From the NCBI GenBank assembly GCA_003024785.1, contig PUQB01000032.1, forward strand, positions 496,001-560,000: DNA of 64,000 nucleotides, read 5' to 3'. The notes beneath the pieces were generated by a model that was not told the origin of the DNA, made no database searches, and worked only from the letters and a program-made list of their open reading frames with translations. Source of the DNA: Selaginella tamariscina. Lineage: Eukaryota > Streptophyta > Lycopodiopsida > Selaginellales > Selaginellaceae. This document shows, one piece after another, positions 1 to 13,200 of this stretch (position 1 is its first letter; every line of letters begins with the position of its first letter). The position numbers were made by a program, and so were the translations under genes.

Positions 1-109
1 ATACTAGATACACACCATCTGTGTGTGTGTGTCCTGTGTGTCTGTGCATATACAAGTAATAACTGTATACAGATAGACATACAGTAGAGAGAGAGGGAGA
101 GAGAAGAAC

Positions 110-854
110 CTTTCCTAAACCACCAAGTAGCACAATAGCTTTTCGATCAGCTAATCCTTTAATGCCAACATATGCTGCCTCAACGTTCGTTGCTTTGCTA
201 TGTTTTCCATAGCACACTTTCTTGTCCTCGACCACTGAAGTCTCAAACTTGTTTAAACACATACTTACGGACCTCACAACACACACGCGCCATTATATAT
301 ACGTACCGATTTGCATTTCGATGGGGTGGAGGTGAAAGTTTGCCGATTGCAGACTGGATTTTGTCCTGGTCCACGCCGACATCCAATGCAAGGGCCAGAA
401 AAGAAGCTGTAGCTGCATTGTGAGCATTGTGTGTGCCAATCGTCTTCAACCCGCTCAAGTATAGACGTACTTCAGCTTGTGTCGTTGGAACTACAGCAAT
501 TGCTCTCCTTGCCTGACTATCAACCTGGAAACATACTATGTATATGTATATCTACAATAACATATAAATGCTACAAATACATATATCAACTGTGTATAAC
601 ATAAATACACGCTTATGCACACAATTAACTCGCTTTGGACAGATAAATGCATAGAAATACACACATATTCATGCTATACACGTATGTGTATATATACATT
701 TCTGTATACGTACCTGGACGCCAGGAAGTGCACCTATCCAGGCTTTAGTACTAGCATTGGCGGAACTTAACAATATTTTTCTCAGAAACTCGTCCGCTGT
801 CCAGTCCTGATTCAATAAGAACTTACTGCCCATATCTATTCAAAACGCACGCGT

Positions 855-885
<31 letters not shown>

Positions 886-2248
886 GCGCACGCCTGTGTT
901 CTCATTAAGCATGTGTGTGTATGCATATATATATTCGTACCATGTGGAATAACAGAGATATCCGAGGGTCTCATATGTTGAAATAGACGGCACTTTATTT
1001 CACCGTATCTTTCCATGCTTTTGTGTCGCTCCAAGTGGTCAGGAGAAAGGTTAAGGATCACACCCACCTATAGTTTGGCAGTAAAGTATAGCTATGCACA
1101 CACACCCCATGTATCCATGTGCATATGTGTATTTAAAGTCTTACCGATGGTGCAAAGAAAGAGGGAAGCTCCAATTGGTAACTGCTAACTTCTACCACAG
1201 CTGCCTGTCACAGAAAGACAAATACAAGAACTATTAATATAACAGCATAAAATTATCTGAACTTACAAGAAAAGGGGGGTCGTCTGGAGGAAACATAAGG
1301 CACTGACAGGCAGCCTCTGAAAATGGAGTTCCAAGGTTCCCTCCAACGAAAGTCCGAACTTCAGCTTCTTGCAGTATCTATATACACAAAGATATATATA
1401 CACATGCATCTGTACATGCTTATATTTACATTATATACATATACCGTCCACATGCTAAATTTTGCTTAACTAATACATGTAGATTAAACAAGCATCAACA
1501 CTTCAACATAATTACATAGACAATAGTTAAATGTATGCATGTCCGCATAAATGTACATATATACACATACCTGACCCATGAAGGATGTGACGGTGGATTT
1601 CCCATTTGTTCCTGTTACAGCTGCAACCTTGACCTTCTTCGGAAACACTTCTGCTGCAAATCCTAGTTCTGAAGTTGCTGCTACTCCCTTTTAAGAGAGT
1701 GTATAAATTGTTGAGCATATTAATGATAAAATATCAAATTTACCGAGTGTAAGGCATATGCAAGAATGGGTTCATCAAGTGCTACTCCAGGTGAAACTAC
1801 AATCCTGGATGCACTTAAAAATGTCTCTAACTGGTGAGGGCCTAACTCAATCCGCACTTTCTCCATGTTGTATCCATCAAATTGACGATCCTCCTGTATA
1901 ATGTGCAAATAAAATAGAATGAATATACGCTAGTGTGTGTGTGTGTTTGAACATATATACACACCTTGAGAGGGGATAATTTCGGATTCTTATCAACGGC
2001 AATGACAGTTTCTGCTCCACGCAAAAGAGCAAGTTTCACTGCGGACCTGCCGGAGGAACCCAATCCAACAACCTAACAAAGCAATGAATACTTACGTATA
2101 GAGTATGTGTGAGTTTTTCTGATGAATTTTTCTGCAATTTTATACAAAATGCAATGGTAAGGAGAGTGCTTACCACAACATGCTTTCCGGCGAGATCTTG
2201 ACAAGGAGCAGCCGCTGTGCAGAGAATCGAAGGCGCCACACTCAGCAT
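110..2248 (-). CDS. MURD: MurD, UDP-N-acetylmuramoyl-alanine:D-glutamate ligase (plastid peptidoglycan), partial
   Basis: Ten short exons on the minus strand read as a Mur ligase that adds D-Glu to UDP-MurNAc-L-Ala. Exons 1-4 are about 2174-2248, 1965-2072, 1744-1893 and 1571-1687; they join in frame with GT-AG borders. Visible motifs are the N-terminal nucleotide-fold loop VVGLGSSGRS, the ATP loop VTGTNGKST (exon 4), LNLSPDHLERH (exon 7) and the C-terminal SKATNVEAAY and VLLGG (last exon). The gene runs off the left edge, so the last C-terminal part is missing. Only a short N-terminal stretch precedes the ligase core, so a plastid transit peptide is not obvious; plant MurD is expected in the plastid. 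At 316-318 an extra A breaks the conserved HRMQI motif. In most bacteria the SKATN motif is preceded by Asp; here it reads KHSKATN. MurD is typical of bryophytes, lycophytes and some other plants with plastid peptidoglycan. Confidence 0.93.
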
Positions 2249-4348
2249 CTCATAAACCCTAATGTAGGGGTTTAGCAGAGTTTAGGGTTCGTCAATTTGA
2301 GATCGGTGTTGACCGGGACGTCGGCCGATACTTCGAAGGGTGTTGACCGTAATTAAATTTTTTTAATACCAAATATGCATACTCTTCCCACCCTCAAGTA
2401 CCACATTTTTAATGTTATTCATATTTAAAAATGATTAATTATTTAAATAATAAATCGGAATTGAATTTATAAATTCTTCTTTAATTAGTTAAAAAAAAAA
2501 TTTAAACTTGTGTAATACATACATTTTTATTAATCAAATTTGTTAAGACTGTAAATGATACTTGCACGAAACTATTTATATTATAATAAAGAAAATATAA
2601 TTTCTTTAATTTAAAAGTATTTCATTCCAACATTAATATCGATAATAAATTATGGGACCAATACATATTATAATTAAAGCTCATGCTCTATTTTTAACAC
2701 ATTAATTAAAAAATATATTGATTTTGAAAATTTGTTATTAACAAAATATGAAGAGCACATGTTTTAAAGTAAAAATAATAATAGATAAAACATATCAAAT
2801 TTAATAACAATTACAAATTATATTTTATTAAAATGTATATGTGCATTTTATACGCATTAATTTAAAAAAAAAAACAAAAAAAACACATAGGTTGATATAA
2901 ATATTATAATAAAAAGGATTTAAAATAAATGTATAAATCACAAATTATAATTCTATGGTAAAGTAAGTGAAATTCTAAGTTATAAAGCATTAATAATGTG
3001 ATAATTAAAAATAAAAAATTCTAAAGAAGTTCATCAATAATATGTAAATATGATATTATTAATAAAAAAGTAAAACTCTAAAAGAGGTTATCAAATAATA
3101 TATAAACACTTGAATATAATGAAAAGATTAAAATAAATTAAGTACTATGATATAAGCATTTTAAATAATAAGACCATGTAATTATTACATTTTTATACAA
3201 TATTATTTTTCTTATAAATTATTTATTTATATTATTAATTTTAACAAATGTAAAATACATGTTGTTTCATATATGTGCTGTTGATTCTTTTATATACATT
3301 AATTCTAATAAAAGCACCAGTATTTATAGTAAGAATAAATATATTTTATATATAACTCCAAATCAATTATAATAAATAACAAAAACAAATCATGAGTGAT
3401 AAGGATTAAGAAAATAAAAAATAAAAATATATAATAAAAAATAAAATAATGAAGATTTTTTAAGCACTTTTAATTAAAAAATAAGCTTCTAATTTATTGA
3501 ATTTTTATTCAATTGTTTCTTGCTTTTTTTTTTTAATGTTTAATTTTAATACATAAAATAAGTTTATTTGAAATATATAAAATTTGCTCTTCATTCTAAA
3601 TCTTATTTCTGTTTAATATCGCATATCAACTAGAATTTAAGTCTTATATAAATTTTATATATGATATTATATATTAATGAGCAATTTACTATTTAATTGA
3701 AATAAGAATGTTAACATTTTACAACCTTATTAATTTAAATTTAATTTATTGATATTTATTTCTTAAAAATATAGTTTAAACTCTAATTTATTTAAATCAT
3801 TTTTCATAATATAACTCATAAACTTAATCTTTTCAGGTCTGTAAAATTATATTCACATGGCATCTGCACAACGAATGCCCCCTCAGCAAGTGAAATATAA
3901 TTTACATTAGAAAATGTTAATATATTTGCACACGTACACACGTATATATAGAGTAATACAAAATGTATAACGTCATAATTAATATATTACAAAGATAATA
4001 TAAATTTTCATTCTTCGAACTTTCTTTATTGTAATTATTTCAAATGTGGATTGCCAATGTAATAAAATAAATTTATAATTGCCTACATATGTATATAATC
4101 ATAAATTTTAAAACTTCTTCAAGGTTTTCAATCGTTTATTAAAAGATTAATATTTTACCTAAATTTCTTCATTAATTTGTATTCATTTTTAAGTTTTTTT
4201 CATTCTTTTCTATTGATTCTTATTTAACACCAAAAGCACCATAAATAAATAGAATGAAAAATAATAAATATTTAACTTGAGAATTAAAAATGATGTCATA
4301 ATGAATTAATTCAAGTATTTGGGTTTTAGTCAGTTTTAGTTCATTTAT
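2249..4348. other. AT-rich spacer, no gene seen
   Basis: The first 90 bases hold the MurD 5' leader, with TTTAGGG/CCCTAA-type telo-box words near 2256-2287. From about 2340 to 4340 the DNA is very AT-rich with poly-A/T runs and stops in all frames. I see no exon-like block, no terminal repeats and no recognisable transposon. Confidence 0.6.
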
Positions 4349-6625
4349 TTATACATTAAACCTGAATAATACAATATCCTTGTCCTCGCCCACAAGAGTG
4401 TTCATAGCTTCTTTGAGTTGTTCACCAACCGTCTTCATATTTGGTCTATTCTTCCTATCAAATTCTAAGCATGCCTCAGCTAACTCAGCCACCCTCCTAA
4501 TACTACCAATAACATTTACATCATCCACATTTAATTTTGAATCGATTATCTCACAAACTTTGTCCTCCTTCACAAACTTCAATGCATAAGTAAATAAGTT
4601 CTTATCCAATGAGTTCCGTGAGAAATCCACTGGCATTTGCCCCGTGATCAACTCTAAAAGGACAACCCCAAAGCTATATATCACTCTTGTCTGTAAGCTG
4701 ATATTCTGTTGATACTGTGGGTCTATGTATCCTGGAGTCCCATGCAGAGCCGTTGATACGTGGGTGGATCCGACGGGCAATGCCAACTTAGAAATCCCAA
4801 AGTCCGCCACCTTTGCAGTATAGTCTTCGTCCAACAAAATGTTTGACGATTTCACATCTCTGTGAAATATAGGTGGTGTTGCAGCACTATGCAAATATAA
4901 TAGCGCTTCTGAAGTTTCAATGGCGATTCTCAAGCGTGTCTCCCATGTAAGTTCGCGTCCCTTGAATTTATATCAATACACGTGTGTGTGTGTGCGTGTG
5001 CGTGTGTGTGTTCAGCAGCATACCTTGAGTTGCAAGTGTTCATAAAGAGTTCCTTTGGGTATGAACTCGTAGACAAGAATGGGAACATCTGTCTGGATGC
5101 AACAACCGAGTAACTTGACAAGGTTCTTATGGTTCACCTGCACATGATGTACAAGGTTACACACGCGTGAATGGTGTGTATGTGTGTGTGTGTACCTTTG
5201 AAAGTATGGTTATCTCGTTGAGGAACTCTTGAATGCGTCGTGCAGTGTTATTATTTGCCTTCTTAATAGCAACAACTGTGTTATCATCAAGTGTTCCTTT
5301 GTAAACGGTGCCAAATCCCCCCGTTCCAAGTTTGAGATCATCTCGGAAGCATTTTGTAGCCCTCTGGATCTCTCCCCACGTAAACAACTTTGCATTCTCT
5401 TGGAATACACTCTCGAGATGTCTTAGATTTTTGTTCCTGGATATCAATAAGAACCCTCTCTTCTTCATCCTCCATATGCAAAGAAGAAGGAGAATTGCAC
5501 AAGGTAAACCAACTCCACCTGCAAATATGTGTACATATTATACTGACATTACTATAACATAAACGAGCACATTACCGATAACTAAATAGACATAGCTTTT
5601 GAGATGACAGCCACCACTTAAGGTCCCATCTCCATGGTATCCGCTTCGGCACTTGCACCGGTGTGAGGTCGCATTGTTGATACAATGGGCCTTTGAAGCG
5701 CACTGTGCATATTTACATTGATCCACCACTGAACAAAGATATTACAAACTTGAAATCTATATGTACTATGACTTACTAGAGCAGCCGGTTCCGTTAAGGT
5801 ATCCATCACCCACATACCCTTGAAGACACTGGCAGTTATAGCCAACTTCACGACTTGCATTTACATTTGCACACTTTGCATTCTGTGAACACGCATTTGT
5901 TTCTCCACACTTGTTACCAGGAATAAACCAGAGAAGTTCAAGTCCATACGTCTTCCGCTGGGATGAGTAGCTACTGGGGAAAACCACGCTAGAGAAACTG
6001 CATGTATCGTTGTTGGAAGTGACGCTTGTAATGGATATGCTACGGGCTCCTGGAGGGACCAGCTGTACACAGCACTCAGACAAGCAAAATGGATAGCGTG
6101 CGTTTGTATTGTTTGTATGGCATCCTGTTTGACAAGTGGGTGCCTTTTGTGATGATATCTCCGTAGTATAGTTACCTGGGAATGCATACATTTCTAGCTC
6201 ATACTATTAATGTGTAGGGTGTCATAGCAATGGTGGGGCTCAGTAATTTCTCACCTGTAGAGTCACATCCTGTCAAGAAGAAGTCGTTATTCCCTGAGAT
6301 GACATATGGTGAGGATTGGTGCAGCGAAAACGTGCACTAGCAAAGTTTCCTCTACAAGATTCGGCTCGGAAACCTGTAGAATTGACAACTAAACTCGTGG
6401 AAGTTATATTGAAAACTCGGATGCACCAGTGGGAGTTTGAAGACTAAGAACGTTGTCTGCACTGCAGAAAAGCTCGAATTGTGGGAGACCACACGAGGAC
6501 GTGTTGGAGTATATTGTGAATGGATAAGGGACTGAAATGTCACCACATTTCTCTATGCAGCTTGAACTAAGTGTTAGTTGCAGTGAATTAAGAAGAAGAA
6601 GAAGAAGAAGAAGCGCTAGTGCCAT
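4349..6625 (-). CDS. Wall-associated-kinase-like receptor kinase (GUB_WAK, two EGF-like, TM, Ser/Thr kinase)
   Basis: The start at 6625 is chosen because it opens directly into a leucine-rich signal peptide ([20 protein letters not shown]), encoded partly by a GAA/CTT microsatellite. A cysteine-rich GUB_WAK pectin-binding type domain follows ([10 protein letters not shown]), then two EGF-like repeats (about 5540-5880), a membrane span near 5480 ([13 protein letters not shown]) and a kinase domain. The kinase has the glycine loop [27 protein letters not shown] and [10 protein letters not shown], and ends at 4349. Introns are short. The family senses cell-wall pectin or its fragments at the plasma membrane. 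Oddities: the usual Asp of subdomain IX (DVYSFG) is Ile (VIYSFG), and the reading frame shifts about twice in the GUB_WAK region (near 6340 and 6410). The rest of the catalytic core looks intact, so whether it is active is open. Confidence 0.88.
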
Positions 6626-6761
6626 TTGTCTCTTTTGAATTCTTTCTTGTGCTCGAACATAGTAGAAACCGGTCGCATTGACAAGCAACAGCGATTAAAG
6701 CAAAGATTCCAGAGTTAGGTGCCTCCTACCTAAGGTTAATCTGATTAAGACTGGTCTAAGC

Positions 6762-6763
<2 letters not shown>

Positions 6764-6809
<46 letters not shown>
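6764..6809. repeat. (AG)n microsatellite upstream of the receptor kinase
   Basis: About 23 uninterrupted AG units lie roughly 140 bp upstream of the chosen kinase start, in its promoter or leader. GA/CT tracts are common in plant core promoters; no further function is shown. Confidence 0.9.
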
Positions 6810-6811
<2 letters not shown>

Positions 6812-7486
6812 AGTATGCACTGTTTCAAGGGTCAACTATGCTAGATTTCTTAAGAATATCCCACCATGTGAAAGTCATGCATGAGCGTGGAGGCTTGTAA
6901 ACGATCGTGCTGTGAGAGAAATATGTAATCTAAAAACGCTCTCTCTCTTATGTACATGCAACCTTGCGAGAGGGACCACTTAACCGTCAGCGTCTGTATT
7001 GTAGACTTTGATAGACATAAACAATAATAATGTAGACAATGTCATTTCCTTAGTTATACAGTAATTTTCATACCAAATTCCTAACTCACCAAAACTATAT
7101 CGTGACATCGACTACTGTTATTTAATTTAGATCATCGAAGGTGGTAAGTGTTGACCAGCTGTATAGTATACGTATGTATAATATATCTATACACGCCTGC
7201 CACGTGGAAGGTGGAGAAGGAAAAACAATGCAGAAGAGGCCAATTCTATGCCGCTTAGATAGTGTCGTGAAGCGGACATTAGCACGTCATCTTAGCCGTC
7301 GATCCATATTTTTATTATTGTTTATGTGTGATAAGACCGAGCTTCATTCGGGCCGCGTTAAATGTCGCTCGGTCAGCTGCATATAATTCTATCTATACTA
7401 CTAAACATTCGTAGAGATCTACGCTGCTCTTGCTATAAACTATGCCAAGTAAATTGTTAAAGAGTTGCAAGTAATCAAGTTTGGGT
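6810..7486. other. Spacer between two divergent genes
   Basis: Non-coding DNA between the receptor kinase (minus) and the U-box gene (plus), presumably holding both promoters. No coding block, repeat or RNA gene is seen. Confidence 0.5.
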
Positions 7487-9411
7487 ATGGCTGCTTCTCC
7501 ACAAGCGGTAGTAAAAGAGCTGCTGCAGGTAGCACAGAAAGTAGGAAACCAGGAACCAGTACCAATAAAATGCCAGAGGAAGAACATGAGTGTGTTGATT
7601 CGGAGAGTGAAATTGTTACTGCCAGTCCTGGAGGAGGTAAGGGACATCAAGCTCTTGTTACCACCTTCTGCGGTGGCTGCTTTCCAGGAGCTTCATTCTA
7701 TAATGCTCAAAGCCTCCACATAATCGATCGGTTCAAGAGCTCCAGTCAATTGTGGATGCTCTCTGAATACCATGAATTCTCCAGAAACCTTCTTGACATC
7801 TGCCATGAGATGTCCATCCCACTCTCCTCAATACCACTCAACCTGATGGAGCTTCCCATCGAGCTCAAGGAGCAAGTAGAGCTTCTCAAGGTACAGTCAA
7901 AGCGTACAAACCTCTCCGTTGATGGATCGGAACTCGGCCTGCATGAGGAGCTTATGAACATGCTGCAGGAGTTTGAACACAGGAAGACACCGAGTACAGA
8001 CAGGATCGAGAGCCTGTTCAAAGCACTGTGCCTCGAGAGCACAAAGGATTGCCAGAGGGAGCTCCAGCAACTCAGGAAGCAGCAAGCCGAGGTGAGGAAG
8101 AGGAATCCGCAGATAGATCGGCTTTGTCAACTTTATATGTTACTCCAGCTGTGTGCTGTACGGGATGGTACCCGAGGAAGCTGCAGGAGCTACTCAGGAG
8201 TACGAGGCTGAAGAAGACAAGCACACAGTTACCAACTTCAGCGTCCCAGACGAGTTTCGGTGTCCGATAAGCCTGGAGATGATGAGAGATCCAGTAATTA
8301 TTGCTACTGGACAGACTTACGACCGAGGCTCGATTCAGAGATGGGTGGAGGCCGGCAACATGACGTGCCCAAAGACGGGACAGAGGCTGATCCACATGAC
8401 TCTGATACCAAACTTTGCATTGAGAAGCCTCATTGCGCAGTGGTGTGAGAAGAACAGTATCCCTTACAGGGTGTCAGAGAACGAGCCGAGGGTGGACCAT
8501 ATTGCGAGCTCCCAGGCGGCTCTCGAGGCAACAAAGATGACTGCCTCTTTCCTGGTCGGAAAGCTTGCCATGGGAACGCCGGAGATACAGAAGCAGGCTG
8601 CATATGAGCTCCGTCTGCTGGCAAAGAGTGGGATGGAGAACCGGAAATGCATTGCGGATGCCGGAGCTATACCGTTCCTCATCTCATTGCTGCTCTCACA
8701 CGATGCTACAGCACAGGAGAATGCCATCACTGCTTTGCTCAACCTCTCCATCTTGGAGGCGAACAAGGTGCTCATCATGCATGCAGGTGCCCTAGACCCT
8801 ATAGTGTCCGTGCTGTGCACCGGGCTGACAAGTGAGGCAAGAGAGAATGCTGCAGCGACAATCTTCAGCTTGTCCACCGTCGACCATAACAAAGTGTTTA
8901 TCGGAAACAAGGGCAAAGCCATACCTGCACTTGTGGAGCTACTGAGAACCGGGAGCCAAACAGGCAAGAAAGACGCAGTTTCGGCTCTCTTTAATCTCTC
9001 GCTGCTGTCCGCCAACAAGGCGAAAGCGATCGAGGCGGGCGTGGTGAGCATCCTCGTGGAGATTATCGAGAACGAGATGAGCTCGGATCTGGTTGAGAAT
9101 TCTCTTGCTCTTCTGGTCTTCTTGCTGCTTACGAGCCAGGTGCAAACGTGATATTGGAGACTCCCGCAATGCAGAACTTAGTGAGGGTTCTAGGGTCGGG
9201 ATCGTTGAGAGAGAAGGAGAATGCGGCTGCCGTGTTGCTTGCCTTGTGTAGAAGCCGCAACCATGTGGTGATGCAGAGTTTGATGAGTGTTCCAGGGAGT
9301 ATCTCTACCTTGCATTCTCTCCTGGCTACCGGTTCTTCTCGGGGAAGACGAAAAGCCACCTCCCTGATGAAGATGCTACATAACTGGGATGCTTCAGCGG
9401 CTTCTCAGTAA
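7487..9411 (+). CDS. Plant U-box E3 ubiquitin ligase with ARM repeats (PUB)
   Basis: A single-exon reading of about 640 residues with the classic PUB order. First is the U-box N-terminal helical domain (MAASPQAVVKELLQ to about 8150; SSQLWML and LKEQVELLKVQSKR are landmarks). Next is a U-box at about 8245-8450 (PDEFRCPISLEMMRDPVI, GQTYDR, TCPKTGQ, LIPNFALRSLIAQWC). Then come ARM repeats to the end (NAITALLNLS, ENAAATIFSLS, DAVSALFNLS). Such proteins pass ubiquitin from an E2 to substrates and often act in immune or hormone signalling, here perhaps with receptor kinases; the neighbouring kinase is on the other strand and no link is shown. The frame shifts at about 7716, 8150 and 9125, each by what looks like one base, while the protein on both sides stays well conserved. 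That suggests sequencing error or a very young pseudogene. Confidence 0.9.
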
Positions 9412-10076
9412 ATTTTTTCTTATTTAAATAAAGCTCTTAAGTATGAGAGAAGAGTTCCATTTAATGTACAATGTGTTTGCTGTGTGCAAATCGTCAAATT
9501 ACATAAGACTACAAGTTTAAGACTTTAATATACAACTGTTTATACACAACACACACACACACACCGATACAAGGGTTTGTCAAACCAGCGGTACACAAAC
9601 TTCTTCGCATAAATTCGTGTTGGGTTCAATGCTTTTCATTCTTTTTTATACATTACATTGCAGAATATACCATTAGTTTAATTATTTATTTCTTGCATTC
9701 TTTTTATTTTTTAAATTTCATATCCATTATACGATACACTGGCACACGAAACAGAATACACTATTGTTTCTTTTTTTTCTTTTTCTCTTATGTTTTTATT
9801 ATTTTTATATACAATTGATTATATGCATACATATGTATCCCTTATATACAATTGATTAGACTAATCATTATATAAAATTAATCACAAATACATGCATATG
9901 TTCTATTTTTAAATTTTTTTTTTGATTTCTTTGCTTTTTGTATATTTAATAAAATACTAGACAAAATACACCATTATTTCTTTTCTTTTTCTTTTTCTTG
10001 TGCTTTCCTTTTTTTTTATTTCATATCCATATACAATTGATTAAATACTTATATCAATCATTATCTGAAATCAAAT
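9412..10076. other. AT-rich spacer
   Basis: The 3' flank of the U-box gene, with an AATAAA-like signal at about 9427, then T- and A-rich DNA with a short (CA)n at about 9548. The words ATACAATTGATTA and TATCCATATAC recur several times between 9800 and 10060, suggesting local tandem duplication. No gene seen. Confidence 0.5.
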
Positions 10077-10262
10077 TGTAAATATTGTACGTACAGCATG
10101 CATAGTAACACATTGGTGGTGATTTGGCCCCATGTGTCAGCACCACGTGTCACATGTATGCCATGTGGCAGAAGGCCTCCTTTATATAAGCAAAGTTCTG
10201 AGCTTAATAAAGTAAAGTTGGGTATTCCTTTCTTTTGCCTCTTGTTTTTCTTGTTTTTATCA
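10077..10262 (+). repeat. 5' LTR of the Ty3/gypsy element
   Basis: Begins TGTAA and matches the 3' copy over the blocks GGTGGTGAT, CATGTGTCA, GTCACATGTATGCCA and TTAATAAAGTA. It contains a TATA-like TTTATATAAG and a G-box/ABRE-like CCACGTGTCA. The right border is uncertain by about 20 bp. Confidence 0.7.
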
Positions 10263-13200
10263 TAATGAATGTGGATGCGGCTTTCAATATTATTGCGATT
10301 ACTATTGATGTACAAAGTAAATTATTGGAGCGCTTTGTTGAGGGTCCATCCTCTTCTTCCATGCATGAACCTCTTTACTTTTAATACTCCTATGTATTCT
10401 TCACATGCCACAAATATGAGGGTTTGACCTTAATCTTTTGGTAGTGATTCGAGAGATGATGTATACCACTAGTTTGATTATTTTTAAATTATTATTTATT
10501 ATCATGGTTGGGGTGAGGCTCATGCTCTCAAAAATTCCCTACATGTTTAGAGGGTTTGACGCTCAAATGGTATAATGGATTGGCTACAAAGATTCAAGCT
10601 AATAGTAATCAATTGATAAAATGTCTCAAATGTACATTTGGCAAAGTTGAGGACTCAGATGATGCTTTTCAACAATTGCATGTGATATGACAACATCTTG
10701 GTGTGTTTATTATGCAGTTTAGTATTAGATTCAAGAATTTAGTCTGATGTGCATATTATAACATGTCTGAGCCCATTAAGCTCGATATGTTATGGCTAAC
10801 TATACGACCCGAACTTGCTTGATTCATTTGGGCTCTTTGTCCTACCACATTGGAGGAGGCTTTTGCATTAACTTAACGATTTGAGTTGGTGCCTAGTGAA
10901 GGCCATGGTCCCTTTGGGTTACCTACTCCTACTTATCTAATGGAGGTTGATGCCGCTACATATGTGCCAACACGACAAGCCCTTCGTGGTTGACCTCTTT
11001 CACATGGGCCACCTTGGGGCCAACCCCATGGACCACCTCCATGAAATCCTCATGCACTTGCTCTTTCTAGTGCATTGATGTTCATTATCCTTAAGACGTC
11101 TTACACATTTTATTTGATAATGGGTAGTCTCGTGCAGTATCACAATACACCGCTTTAACTACGTTGGTTATGAGTGACAATCATAAGTTTCCCTCTAGGA
11201 CTTTTAGGGTTGTCCCTTCCTAGGTCTTTGACATTCTTTTGAGATGTGATTGGTTAAAGCAGTTGAAAGGTATATGTATTTTTCACTCTCTCCTCCCGCA
11301 TTACACTTGGAGTTTATGTCTCTGCAGTTTATTCCTTTACGTCCAAAGAAGCTTGTTATTATTTGTATCACGCATACAGCTCCTCTAATTTCAATCTTGG
11401 GGTGGTGTTCATCTCAATAGGTTCAGATACCTAATCTGTTACTTAAGTATCAAGTACACTGCATAAGTAGCAATATGCAAATTTGTTCGAATTTGATATG
11501 TCTTAAGGTGCACGTGTGAAGACTCGACACTATATACCCACTGAAAATGCAAAGCCTTTTAAAGTCTCAGCTCGAAGCATGTCACCAAAAGAGTTATTGG
11601 CCATGAGAACAGCTGTTGCCAATATGATCGGTAAGTGGGTGTGTTGTCCATCATGGAATCCATAGGCATGTGAACCTCATTTGTTTCCCAAGCTTGAAGG
11701 ATCTCTATGATTCTATGTGAATTACCAACCCTTAACGATGTTATTATCAAAGATGTTTATCCACTTTTGAACTTTGTTGATTTATTAAATCAATTGGGTC
11801 AAAGTTAATAGTTTACTAAGTTGGATTTGGCATCAGGGTACTTGCAGGTTCCTATGGCTGAGGAGAATATTTCAAAACGGCCTTCTAGACACCTTTTAGT
11901 CTTTACGAGTTTTTTGTCATGTCCTTTGGATTAACTTCAGCTCTACCACCTTTCAACGCATGATGGATGAGCTTATTTCATATATGCTCGATATCACTGT
12001 CGATTTCATTGATGATGTGCTGATTCATGGGTTGGTTTCTTAAGAGGATCACATTCATGATGTACGGTGAGTTTTTAATCAATTTCGAGAAGTCAACTTA
12101 AAATTGAAACTTAAGAAAAGTAAGTGGTGTCAGTCGAATCGAACACACACGGGTTACCGTATATCACAAGAGGGTGTATAGGTGGATCCAACAAAGTTGC
12201 AAGATGTTTTAGAGTTCCCTTGTCCCGTACTGTACAAGAAGTCAAGTGTTTCTTGGGCAAGGTGTAGAACTTGGGTCAATTCATCGATCATCTCGCTAAT
12301 TGAACTGTCCTCTTTGGGAGTTAGTTTGTCCACATGTACTTTTTATGTGGACTCATATGTATCAACAGGCATTTGACCAATTAAAAGAGTTCTTAACAAC
12401 TTTACCACTGCTTAATACCTAGATTTTACTCATCCATTAAATTTATGAGTAAATGCATCAGATATTGGTATTGGTGGTGTGTTGATTCAAATCAATGTTG
12501 CAGATCCGTCGATTCAACACCCAATGGCATATATTAGTCGAGTACTTGAGCTTGTTGAGCGGAATTATTTCACTATTGAAAAGGAATGCCTTGCTGTTGT
12601 TTGGGGTTTTGAATGACTTCATGCCTATTTACGTGGGAGTGAAACACTTTTGGAGTGTGACCATGCTGCTAGTACTTCCTTATTAAAATGAAAGAATTTA
12701 GTGGTTTATGTAACCAAATGAGCATTACGTCTTCAAGTATATAACTTTAAAGTGATGCACATGCCTGGGCGAACAATGGTGGATGCGCTCGAGCACCCCT
12801 TTTTTATTTCACTTTGCTTGCTTATGTAGTAGCTATGGCGTTTAGTTTCATACAAGCCCTTCAAATATTTGATGCCAACTTACCATCCTTGAAGCAGTGG
12901 CAAGATGCCTAAAAACATAAATCATGGATGAGGCAATTATGGGATGTATTTAAAAATCTTTTTTTCGAACCTCAGTTTTGATAATATTCATACTTAGTTT
13001 TGACTTTAAGATGGTTTATTATATTTTATTAGGATGAATCCAAAAGACATACTACATTTGGTTGTACATGTTGCATATGTTCCACACCTTCTTTGAGAAT
13101 ATCATGATTCACCTATTGTTGAAGGTTATCTCGATCACTAACGAGTGTTGGAGAAGCTCTACTAGTCCTTTTATTGGTTTAATATGCATGCTAATGTGAT

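Noticed and set aside
8464-9051. Long minus-strand open frame opposite the ARM repeats
   Set aside because: GC-richer coding DNA often leaves the opposite strand open; the plus strand has clear ARM repeats.
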